From NCBI GenBank assembly GCA_030654175.1, contig JAURXZ010000049.1, positions 466,334-530,333 of the forward strand: a stretch of DNA of 64,000 nucleotides, written 5' to 3'. Position numbers and translations under genes: made by a program. This DNA is from Bacteroidia bacterium (GTDB lineage: Bacteria; Bacteroidota; Bacteroidia; 2-12-FULL-35-15). Every line of letters begins with the position of its first letter. The first letter of the stretch is position 1. Shown here piece after piece: positions 17,185 to 25,610 of this stretch. The notes beneath the pieces were generated by a model that saw only the letters and a program-made list of their open reading frames with translations, made no database searches and was not told the origin of the DNA.

Positions 17185-19185
17185 ATGTTGAAAATAAAAA
17201 TAAAATATTATCTTTTCGCCCTGACAATTGTTTTTTGTCATTTGACCTTATTTGCCCAAAACAAAAACATTGACTCCCTTCTTACCCTCATCAAAACTAG
17301 CAAGCCAGACACCAACAAAGCAATTTATCTTTCTCAATTAACATATGAATGTTTAGCAACAGGAGATTATGAAAAAGGATTAAACTACGGAACAGAAGCT
17401 TTAAAACTTGCTAATAAACTCAATTTCAAAAAAGGAATTACAAATGTTAGTAGTAATATCGCGAATATTTATTGTTCTCAAGCAAACTATCCCCAAGCTC
17501 TTGATTATTATCTTAAAACATTAAAACTTCACGAAGAATTAAAAAATAAAAATGGAATAGCAACAGTACATGCCAACATCGGAATTGTTTACAGCCTTCA
17601 GGGTGACTACAAGAAAGCATTGGACTATTATTTCAAGGCATTGAAGATGGCAGAAGAGCTTGGAAATAAAAACTTAATTGGAAATTTGCTTGGCCAAATT
17701 GGGATTGTTTATAATCGGCAGGGCGACTACCAAAAAGCATTAGATTATTATTTTAAAGCACTGAAAATAAAAGAAGAAATTGGAAATAAGGTCGGAACCT
17801 CAAGCACTCTTGGCAATATTGGAAATGCTTTTAAAGACCAAAAAGATTTCACAAAAGCATTGGACTATTATTTCAAGGCATTGAAAATGAAAGAAGACCT
17901 TGGAGATAAACGCGGAATGGCAATTAACCTTGGCAACATCGGCTCTCTGTATACTACAACTGGAAAATTTAAACAAGCTGAACACTACCTGAAAAGGGCC
18001 ATCGCAATGGATGACAGTACAGGCACTTTGGATATGTTAAGACAAGATTATGAATATCTCTCTCTACTCTATGATACCACTGGACGGCACAAAGAAGCGC
18101 TGATTTTTTACAAAAAAGCAATAACACTTAAAGATACTATTTTCAGTCAGGAGAATAAAAAAGAATTGGTGCGTAAAGAAATGAACTTTGAGTTTGACAA
18201 AAAAGAAATAGCAGCCAAAGCGCAACAGGATAAAAAAGATGCAGTAACAGCATCAGAAAAACAAAGACAAAAGGTTGTAATCTATTCAGTTAGTATCGGT
18301 TTGTTTTTAGTTTTATTGCTCGCATTGTTTATTTTCAAAGGATACAAACAAAAACAAAAAGCTAATATTGTTATTACTCAACAAAAAGCAGAAGTAGAAA
18401 AACAGAAAGAATTGGTTGAAATAAAAAACAAAGAAATTACCGATAGCATAAACTACGCAAAACGCATTCAACAAGCAAAATTACCAAAGAAAGAAGAAAT
18501 TTATTCGGCACTTCCTCAAAGCTTTGTTCTGTTCAAACCAAAAGATATTGTAAGCGGAGACTTTTATTTTTTTCATAAAAATGAGTCATCTGTTTTTATT
18601 GCTTCTGCCGACTGTACAGGTCACGGAGTGCCGGGAGCATTTATGAGTATGATTGGCTCTGAAAAATTAAGTGATGCTGTTTCACAAAGTACGGACACAT
18701 CTGAAATTTTAAAACAACTAAACAAAGGAATTAAAACATCCCTTCATCAATCTGAAAATGACGAATCTACAAGAGACGGTATGGATATTGCACTTTGCTC
18801 CGTTGACACAGAAAATAGAATTGTAAAATATGCAGGCGCAAATAGACCAATTTGGATTATTCGTAAAGGACAGACCGAAGTAGTAGAAACAAAAGCCACA
18901 AAAAAAGCAATTGCTGGTTTCACAGAGGATGACCAATATTTTGATACTCACGAATTAAAATTACAGCAAGGCGATACTTTTTATATTTTCACAGATGGCT
19001 ATGCTGACCAATTTGGTGGGGAAGATGGAAAAAAATTAATGACAAAAAAATTTAAAGAAATTTTGCTTGACATCCAAGGCAAGACAATGCAGGAACAAGA
19101 AAAACATTTAGATACATTTGTCGACAATTGGCGCGGAAACAGAGAACAAATTGACGACATTTTAGTAATCGGGGTGCGACTTTAG
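17185..19185 (+). CDS. TPR-repeat transmembrane SpoIIE/PP2C-type serine phosphatase (B)
   Basis: A paralogue of the protein at 12504 with the same layout and, from the ATG at 17185, the same 666-residue length. I prefer that start because the signal peptide (ending TLFAQ) begins there; an ATG at 17167 would add six residues. TPR motifs repeat every 40 residues. Three units (about 141-180, 181-220, 221-260) share the string KALDYYFKALK exactly, so this array expanded recently. One transmembrane helix (about 364-385) precedes the SpoIIE domain with GDFYFF, DCTGHGVPGAFMS, FTDGYADQFGG and DDILVIG. The family dephosphorylates Ser/Thr-phosphorylated regulators; the TPR part is probably an extracytoplasmic protein-binding sensor. 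No kinase or antagonist lies next to it. Confidence 0.9.
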   Translation: MLKIKIKYYLFALTIVFCHLTLFAQNKNIDSLLTLIKTSKPDTNKAIYLSQLTYECLATGDYEKGLNYGTEALKLANKLNFKKGITNVSSNIANIYCSQANYPQALDYYLKTLKLHEELKNKNGIATVHANIGIVYSLQGDYKKALDYYFKALKMAEELGNKNLIGNLLGQIGIVYNRQGDYQKALDYYFKALKIKEEIGNKVGTSSTLGNIGNAFKDQKDFTKALDYYFKALKMKEDLGDKRGMAINLGNIGSLYTTTGKFKQAEHYLKRAIAMDDSTGTLDMLRQDYEYLSLLYDTTGRHKEALIFYKKAITLKDTIFSQENKKELVRKEMNFEFDKKEIAAKAQQDKKDAVTASEKQRQKVVIYSVSIGLFLVLLLALFIFKGYKQKQKANIVITQQKAEVEKQKELVEIKNKEITDSINYAKRIQQAKLPKKEEIYSALPQSFVLFKPKDIVSGDFYFFHKNESSVFIASADCTGHGVPGAFMSMIGSEKLSDAVSQSTDTSEILKQLNKGIKTSLHQSENDESTRDGMDIALCSVDTENRIVKYAGANRPIWIIRKGQTEVVETKATKKAIAGFTEDDQYFDTHELKLQQGDTFYIFTDGYADQFGGEDGKKLMTKKFKEILLDIQGKTMQEQEKHLDTFVDNWRGNREQIDDILVIGVRL

Positions 19186-19247
19186 TGTTTTAGAACTGTG
19201 TGTTTTGACTGACAGAAAACATGGATCGAATGACAACCGTATCAATC

Positions 19248-20153
19248 TCACAAAGTCAAACCATCACTTTTCCATTCAAATTCATAAGCTTGTTTGCTCA
19301 TAGAAATTCGATCTATCAAATTTTTGTGACCCACATAACGCTTTTCTCCATGATGCTCTTCCCACCATTGTATAGCATTTTGTCCGGATTTTTCGATGCG
19401 TAAGGGTAATGGAGGGTGGGTATCCAGGTAGTCGCTTACAATGGTTGATTGCCGGCTTATAAACTCCTGTTTCTGTAACTGCTTAAATGCCTCACTGCAT
19501 CCCATAGGATCATATTGCGTTAAGACCAATAGATCATAACCATACTCATCAGCGTCATTTTCTTGTGTTTTGCTGAAGGAATGACGCAAAAAGCAATTTA
19601 TTGCTATATCAGCCAATTGACCAGTTGTGCCGGAATTAATTTTTTTTAATGCCAGTTCAAATTTAATTGCATCGAAACAATGCCCTCGTTCAATATGCCC
19701 CATTTCATGTGATAATATGGATATGATCTGTGCCTCAGATGTCATGGTGCTCATTAATCCTTCAGTAACACAAATAACACCGCCTGGCAGCGCATAAGCA
19801 TTAGCAACAGGACTAGAAACAATGAACACCTGATAATTAAATTTCTTTTTAGAGAACTTAGCTACCTCCTTGATCAGGGCATTTAAATAAATGTAATTTT
19901 TATCTTTTGTATCGGTTTGCAACAGGTATTCTTTTGCAATAGCATCACCATAATCCTTCTCATCCATTTGATCGATTGGCAACATGCGTGCAATAGCTAT
20001 ATCTGTTGATCGCGTTGATTTACCTATTAACTGGAAAACAGGGGAGAAGCTCATGCCTAAAGGTGCCTTGGACTTTTGTTTATACAAAGTAAAAACAATG
20101 AATGCTCCTCCAAGCAATATCAACAGCAAAAAAATAGTGTGGCCTCTGGTCAT
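19248..20153 (-). CDS. M48-family membrane-anchored zinc metalloprotease
   Basis: A 301-residue protein with one N-terminal membrane segment (about 5-24) and an M48 peptidase domain. The zinc site is HEMGH (His149, Glu150, His153), with ENDADEYGYD (Glu198) as the third-ligand motif of this family. Upstream of it are the YALPGGVICVTEGLM strand and the LSHEMGHIERGH helix. M48 proteins of this LoiP/BepA/YggG type clear misfolded envelope proteins. Its ATG shares one base with the stop of the DUF2339 gene (TAATG at 20155-20151), which implies translational coupling and a joint function. It converges on TPR-SpoIIE gene B. Confidence 0.9.
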   Translation of the reverse strand: MTRGHTIFLLLILLGGAFIVFTLYKQKSKAPLGMSFSPVFQLIGKSTRSTDIAIARMLPIDQMDEKDYGDAIAKEYLLQTDTKDKNYIYLNALIKEVAKFSKKKFNYQVFIVSSPVANAYALPGGVICVTEGLMSTMTSEAQIISILSHEMGHIERGHCFDAIKFELALKKINSGTTGQLADIAINCFLRHSFSKTQENDADEYGYDLLVLTQYDPMGCSEAFKQLQKQEFISRQSTIVSDYLDTHPPLPLRIEKSGQNAIQWWEEHHGEKRYVGHKNLIDRISMSKQAYEFEWKSDGLTL

Positions 20154-23100
20154 TAAAAACGGGTTTTAAACTTGTTGTACAAGGAGTTCATACCTAACAT
20201 AATTAACCCGACACCTAAAAATACCAATGCGCGGTTAAGTGTACTTGCCTGTACCATATCATAAAATACCAGTCGTATAATACAAATGGCAAGGGAGCCT
20301 AAAGCAATGTACCGGAAATGTTGTTCCTTTAATAAAATACTTATTATAAAAACGATTGCACACTCCAATACCCACAGTAAGGTGAGGATGGAGCTATCGT
20401 AGCTCCAGTATAAAAATACCGCAGTACAAATGATAAGCGGATAGAATATGTAAACATTTCTTTTGTTATTAATTAAAGTGATGTAGCGATTCAGAAATAA
20501 AATTGATCTTGGGACTGCTATATTTTCCAACGAACACTTCATATAAAAATAGGCAAGAAAAATAAACTGAAATAGAACAGAGGCGGTTCCATATACCCAT
20601 GGTTGGTTTATCATTTCGCTCGAAGGTACAATATAAGTGCTGGTAACAAAGGTGGTTTGGAATGCCGCGATCCAATACATGATTAGTGAATAAAATACAA
20701 GCCTCGACAGGTTCCATTGCTTATTGTTGCCAACAAAGGCCAATACAAAAGCAACGATCATCCATATCAATGGCTGCCAGATGGCATTTACCTCAAGAGC
20801 AATTATAAAAACGGTGAACAAAAAGATGAGTTCAATAAATAATGGATGCAGCAGGTCCCAGCTTTTGTACCGAATGGTTTTAGGTTTTAAAGTGGCCCAA
20901 TAAACGAATACCGCAAGTGCAAAAAGTTCGATCAGGAAGCGTATTTTAAATGGACCAACATAGCCTTCCAACTGGATATGAACCAAAAGATGCCGGATAA
21001 GGAAAGAGCCGATAAATATATAGCCGATATGCAGTAAATACCTGTCAACACCAATAAAATTTAAGGGTTTGTTCTGGAAAGACAGGGTTACGGCAACTAT
21101 TGATAACAAAAGCCATATAACTCCCGGAATTATTGAGGATACAGGAGCAAACATAAAATAAGAGATCAATAAAAGAAAAGCACAAAATAAATATACTCCA
21201 ATAAAAGCAGCATGCTTATATACTGTTTCATTTAGTGATCTCATGAACTCCAATGCTGGCGGCCAATTGATAGTTAGCAATACCGCCCGTTTATAGAAAA
21301 ACAGTAAATAACTAAAGGCTAAAACAATGAAGGCACAGGCCAATTGGAAGGGCTGATCGGAAAATGTTAAGGCCCTGTTTGCATAGTTGGTACTTAAATT
21401 ATAAAGGATGAGTGCATGAACTATCGAAAAAATAAATAGTCCGAATGAATACACATTCAATCTTCCGAGAGCTTCATGTTTCCAATTCGCAAGAATAAAG
21501 GAAACAATAGCGATACAGATCCAAACTAGAGGTAAATAGCTGTAATTTAACTCAATAGCAATATTTATAATGGAAAACAGCAGAATAAGCTCAAGGAACA
21601 GCGGATGCAGATATTTCCAGCTTTTATAGTTGCTGGGTTCCTCTTTTTTGGTAATTCCCCAAAACATAAAAATGGAGATGGCAAGCAGATCTATCCATAT
21701 TCTCCCTTTTAAGGGACCCCAGAATTCTTCTGTAGAAAAGTGAAAAGCCATATCCCTGATCAAAAACAAGCCGATCAATGCGTAACCTGCGTGTAAAATA
21801 TACCGTTCAGCTTTATGGAAGTCTATTAAGCTTTTCGACATGAATTTGGCTGTTATTATGGCTATTGCAGATAAAATTAACCATAGCCCACCCGGAGCTA
21901 AAATGGAGACAGGATAAAGCAAATAATAGCTCAATATGACCAATTGTATGGTAATCAGGTATATACCTGCCCAATTGAAATGTTTGGAGAATTGATCTGA
22001 GAATGACCAACGAACACTTAAAAAGGATGCGAGCAAAATTGGAAGCCCGAGAGAAATCATAAGTACAGGCCCCTCAGATTGATGAGCATACAACTGGCAC
22101 CAGTTAATAATATGTGTTCCAAGCAATAGTATTGCTGAAACAAAGGCCAATTCAATGGATTGGACCTTGTTTCGTAAAAAAAGTACTGTTATGAGGAGCG
22201 CTGCGACAGAGTAAATACTCCAGTTAAAATGGTATACCTGGAGGTAATAGCTTATAATTAATCCTGCAAGTATAATTGCTAAAACAGGATGTTTTGTTTT
22301 TTCATTGATATAAATATTAAATGGCCTGAATAGAGAACTTACATCGATAGTGTTTTTGTTGAAATAGATCAGATAGGTCAGCCCTAAAACAGCCGCACTT
22401 AAAACGGTGATCGCGTGATTGATGATCAATGGCTGATTTGAATAATCTATCGTTGTCAGGCTATAGACCAATAAGGAGAAACCAATTAAATTTAAGGTAA
22501 TGGTCCCAATCTTGTAGAGCAAATCGTCCTTTTCTTTTTGAGAAATGACTAAAAACAGTAATCCTTCCGCAAAAATGGCTGCCAGAATTACTACAGCATC
22601 AACTTCCCAGCGGTTAAGCGTTGCAAGGGCTATTATTGCTGTAAGCTGAGCAAGTAAGGTATCGGTAAGGTAAAGCCATCTTATTTCTAATTTCTTTGCT
22701 TTTCGTGCCAAAAGAAACGCTGCTATTGAACCTCCGGCTAAAAAAAATGTCGAATACCTGCTGCCATTGGAATACAAAAACAATCCCAAACCAAAGTAGA
22801 ACCAATTAACAAGGTGAACAGTAAAAGGAGCGGCCTCAAATTCTTTGGAAGTATATACTTTTCGGTAGTGAACCAATGCTACAGCCAAACCAATAACCAG
22901 GATGGTAATGATCCCTGTTATCCGCTCCTGCTGTGAAATAACATGATGCAACGAATTCCAATAAAATAAATGAAAAACAAAAAAGCTGGATATGGTAAAT
23001 AACAGGTGATAATCCCATTTTTCGCGGTAGGTAAGTGCTACTCCAAATAAAGTAACTACACCTCCAACTATTAACGAAAGTGGCGACAGAGGCATTATAA

Positions 23101-23911
23101 CCACACTTACGAGGCTCAGCAACACATGTAAGGAGGCAAAACTTTGTTTGCCGCCAATATATCCAAGAAACAAGTTTACAGCGATCCCTAAAAATAATAA
23201 GAGTAGCCCTGCCGTTTCATTATCGGTGAACTTAAGACCCGGTATGCCGTTAGCGCCAACACATGCAAAAAGAAAAATAGCGCCTGCACTGCTCCGCAAC
23301 CATAATGCCAGTTTGAGCCAGTCTTCCTTTTTATGAAGGTAAAAAAACACTCCTCCCAAAAGGGCTGCAAAACCGGATATAAGCATGAACCTACCCATTG
23401 CAGACACTTTTAGTGCTGCATAGATCCCTAAAAAGCCAACACCAATAACCAAAATAATGGAACCCAAAATCCCTGTCCAGTTTTCTGCAAACTGCTTTTC
23501 GATCTTTTCCCACATTTCGTTTTTCTTAGCAGGTGCCGGAGGCGTAAAAACAGGAGCCTTGAATTGAAATTGCGGTGTTGGATTGCTTTGATTGATCGTA
23601 TTTAAAGGGATCTGTGTTACCGGCTTTTCCAAAGGTTCAATTTTATGAACAGGGACGGGCACAACAGGTATTGGTTCCTGTTTCAACTCAACAGGTACTG
23701 TTTTTATTTCCGGAACATCCTCTACTTTAGGCACAGGAGCATGAATTATAGGGGGAGGAGTAATACCCTGTTTTTGAAATACCGGATTTTGTTGCTGAAG
23801 CTGGAGCAGCTGAATTTTTAACGTTTGCAATTCAGCCTGATATGTATCTAAATTCGAAGAAAGGATCAGGATCTTTTGTCCGATGAGGTTAATTTTTTCC
23901 TCGTTTGTCAT
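20153..23911 (-). CDS. DUF2339-family giant polytopic membrane protein
   Basis: A 1252-residue protein. A cytoplasmic N-terminus holds a short coiled coil (about 10-45, rich in Leu/Gln) and a Pro/Val-rich linker (about 50-115). The rest is dense hydrophobic helices: LGSIILVIGVGFLGIYAALKV and more than 25 further candidate membrane segments to the C-terminus. That pattern, together with AMGRFMLISGFAALLGGVFFY and the RAKKLEIRWLYL loop, matches DUF2339. No enzyme motif is visible and the family's function is unknown. Internal similarity is apparent, because the segment around LLLSIVAVTLSFQNK repeats the layout around LILSAIAIITAKFMSK. The gene is coupled to the downstream M48 protease by a 1-base overlap. 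Confidence 0.85.
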   Translation of the reverse strand: MTNEEKINLIGQKILILSSNLDTYQAELQTLKIQLLQLQQQNPVFQKQGITPPPIIHAPVPKVEDVPEIKTVPVELKQEPIPVVPVPVHKIEPLEKPVTQIPLNTINQSNPTPQFQFKAPVFTPPAPAKKNEMWEKIEKQFAENWTGILGSIILVIGVGFLGIYAALKVSAMGRFMLISGFAALLGGVFFYLHKKEDWLKLALWLRSSAGAIFLFACVGANGIPGLKFTDNETAGLLLLFLGIAVNLFLGYIGGKQSFASLHVLLSLVSVVIMPLSPLSLIVGGVVTLFGVALTYREKWDYHLLFTISSFFVFHLFYWNSLHHVISQQERITGIITILVIGLAVALVHYRKVYTSKEFEAAPFTVHLVNWFYFGLGLFLYSNGSRYSTFFLAGGSIAAFLLARKAKKLEIRWLYLTDTLLAQLTAIIALATLNRWEVDAVVILAAIFAEGLLFLVISQKEKDDLLYKIGTITLNLIGFSLLVYSLTTIDYSNQPLIINHAITVLSAAVLGLTYLIYFNKNTIDVSSLFRPFNIYINEKTKHPVLAIILAGLIISYYLQVYHFNWSIYSVAALLITVLFLRNKVQSIELAFVSAILLLGTHIINWCQLYAHQSEGPVLMISLGLPILLASFLSVRWSFSDQFSKHFNWAGIYLITIQLVILSYYLLYPVSILAPGGLWLILSAIAIITAKFMSKSLIDFHKAERYILHAGYALIGLFLIRDMAFHFSTEEFWGPLKGRIWIDLLAISIFMFWGITKKEEPSNYKSWKYLHPLFLELILLFSIINIAIELNYSYLPLVWICIAIVSFILANWKHEALGRLNVYSFGLFIFSIVHALILYNLSTNYANRALTFSDQPFQLACAFIVLAFSYLLFFYKRAVLLTINWPPALEFMRSLNETVYKHAAFIGVYLFCAFLLLISYFMFAPVSSIIPGVIWLLLSIVAVTLSFQNKPLNFIGVDRYLLHIGYIFIGSFLIRHLLVHIQLEGYVGPFKIRFLIELFALAVFVYWATLKPKTIRYKSWDLLHPLFIELIFLFTVFIIALEVNAIWQPLIWMIVAFVLAFVGNNKQWNLSRLVFYSLIMYWIAAFQTTFVTSTYIVPSSEMINQPWVYGTASVLFQFIFLAYFYMKCSLENIAVPRSILFLNRYITLINNKRNVYIFYPLIICTAVFLYWSYDSSILTLLWVLECAIVFIISILLKEQHFRYIALGSLAICIIRLVFYDMVQASTLNRALVFLGVGLIMLGMNSLYNKFKTRF

Positions 23912-24100
23912 ATCATATTTTTTTAATGCTTTTCAAATCTAATTAAAAATTGTCGGATATTCTAAATAAAATTCCGTCTGCATTATAACTGATAAATCAT
24001 CAAAAAACATTCAACGTGTCTTTTCCCTTTTGAGTGAGATCATTGGGCTATGTAAAATGAATTTTTAACGAAAACGCAAAAAGAAGAGCAAATGCGAGGG

Positions 24101-24108
24101 TAAATTTG
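24101..24108 (+). promoter_or_regulatory. Promoter core TAAATTTG of the RCC1-repeat gene
   Basis: Exact TAnnTTTG match, 24 bases before the ATG at 24133. The -33 box is not recognisable. Confidence 0.4.
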
Positions 24109-24132
24109 GAATTATAAAACAGCAATTCTCCA

Positions 24133-25515
24133 ATGAAAAAAAACATATTTTTCTTCACCTTTTTCATGTTCACTTTTGTTGCTTCCTCTCAAACTATTGC
24201 AGCAGGCGGTAGTCATTCCCTTGCCATTTGTAATAATAATACAGTATGGGCTTGGGGTAAAAATGATTTTGGCGAACTTGGAAATGGAACCAACACTGAC
24301 AGCAATATTCCTGTCTCTGTAAACTCTCTTACAGGGATTACATTCATTGCAGGAGGAGCGAGTCATTCCCTTGCCCTGAAAAATGACAGTACGGTCTGGG
24401 CTTGGGGATATAATGACCATGGTGAGCTTGGGAATGGAACCACCGTAGACAGCAATGTTCCCGCCTTCGTAAATTCTCTCACAGACATCATAGCTATTGC
24501 AGGGGGGGATTATCATTCTCTTGCATTGAAAAATGACCTTACTGTCTGGGCTTGGGGAGACAATTACAATGGTCAACTTGGAAAGGGAACGAACACCAAT
24601 AGTGATGTTCCAGTTCCTGTAACTTCTCTCTCAGATATCTCGGCCATTGCAGCAGGAAACGTACATTCTCTTGCCCTGAAAAATGATAGCACGGTTTGGG
24701 CTTGGGGATTCAATGGCTATGGTCAACTTGGGAATGGAATCAATACTGATAGCAATATTCCCATTCACGTAAGTTCTCTCACAAGTATCACTGCCATTGC
24801 AGCAGGATACGCTCATTCCCTTGCCCTGAAAAATGACGGAACGGTTTGGGCTTGGGGAGATCAGTCAGGTCTTGGAAATGGAACCAACTTCAGTAGCAAT
24901 GTTCCTGTCCCCGTGAGTTTTTTAACAGATGTCAATGCTATTGCAGGAGGATATAGTTATTCCCTTGCCCTGAAGAATGACGGTACGGTCTGGGCTTGGG
25001 GATGGAATGCCTATGGTCAACTTGGAAATGGAACCAACATTGACAGAAATGTTCCTGAGCAGGTGACCAATCTCACAGGCATCATCGCCATTGCAGCAGG
25101 ATATGCTCATTCTCTTGCCCTGAAAAATGATGGTACGCTTTGGGCTTGGGGAGGGAATGGCTCTGGAGGACTTGGGAATGGAACTTACACCAACAGCAAT
25201 ATTCCCGTGCAAATTATAGGATTGTGCCAGCTTCCAACTGCAATAAATAATCTTGCAGAGAAAGAAGTGGAAATGAATGTGTTTCCAAATCCCGGACAAG
25301 GAATGTTTCAAATCTCATATCAGGCTTCTAAAACGGAAGAAATACAAATAAATGTTTTTAATAATTCAGGTGTAAAGGTTTATTCAGAGAAGGCTACAAA
25401 TCTGCAAAAGGAACTTACAAAAAATATTGATTTAAGTAAAGAAGCCAAAGGGACTTATTACATTGAGTTAATAGCAGACGGTAAAAAAAGCGTTGAGAAA
25501 GTAATTTTGAATTAG
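24133..25515 (+). CDS. Secreted RCC1-repeat beta-propeller with T9SS type A signal
   Basis: A 460-residue secreted protein: signal peptide (about 1-19), seven RCC1 repeats of about 50 residues (about 20-365) and a T9SS type A signal (FPNPGQGMFQISYQASK ... GTYYIELIADG ... VEKVILN). Each repeat has the pattern AIAAG-x-x-HSLAL-KND-x-TVWAWG-x-N-x-x-G-QLGNGT. Seven units are what a closed seven-bladed propeller needs. Bacterial RCC1 repeats are protein-interaction scaffolds, and no catalytic residues are seen. Repeat 5 is shortened (WAWGDQSGLGNG, lacking about two residues of the turn). The gene is monocistronic and ends in a bidirectional terminator. Confidence 0.92.
   Translation: MKKNIFFFTFFMFTFVASSQTIAAGGSHSLAICNNNTVWAWGKNDFGELGNGTNTDSNIPVSVNSLTGITFIAGGASHSLALKNDSTVWAWGYNDHGELGNGTTVDSNVPAFVNSLTDIIAIAGGDYHSLALKNDLTVWAWGDNYNGQLGKGTNTNSDVPVPVTSLSDISAIAAGNVHSLALKNDSTVWAWGFNGYGQLGNGINTDSNIPIHVSSLTSITAIAAGYAHSLALKNDGTVWAWGDQSGLGNGTNFSSNVPVPVSFLTDVNAIAGGYSYSLALKNDGTVWAWGWNAYGQLGNGTNIDRNVPEQVTNLTGIIAIAAGYAHSLALKNDGTLWAWGGNGSGGLGNGTYTNSNIPVQIIGLCQLPTAINNLAEKEVEMNVFPNPGQGMFQISYQASKTEEIQINVFNNSGVKVYSEKATNLQKELTKNIDLSKEAKGTYYIELIADGKKSVEKVILN
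24193..25225 (+). repeat. Seven tandem ~150-bp units encoding RCC1 blades
   Basis: The coding DNA repeats with a period of about 150 bases. CTTGCCCTGAAAAATGA recurs nearly unchanged in most units, and GTCTGGGCTTGGGGA-type strings recur in all. Strong base-level identity across units indicates recent expansion or gene conversion. Confidence 0.85.
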
Positions 25516-25551
25516 AATAATCTGTTTAACCGAATCACAAAATAACAACAA

Positions 25552-25596
25552 CAAAAAAAAAGCTCATTGAAAATAATTTCAATGAGCTTTTTTATT
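25552..25596. terminator. Bidirectional intrinsic terminator
   Basis: An 11-bp stem, GCTCATTGAAA (25562-25572) with TTTCAATGAGC (25577-25587), has a 4-base loop and is flanked by an A-run on the left and a T-run on the right. It lies between convergent genes ending at 25515 and 25611 and would stop transcription from both sides. Confidence 0.93.
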
Positions 25597-25610
25597 AAAA
25601 AATATTCTTA

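Noticed and set aside
24112-24576. Long antisense reading frame across the RCC1-repeat gene
   Set aside because: The repeat period is a multiple of three, so the opposite strand stays open by chance. It has no signal peptide or recognisable domain, and its repeats merely mirror the sense repeats.
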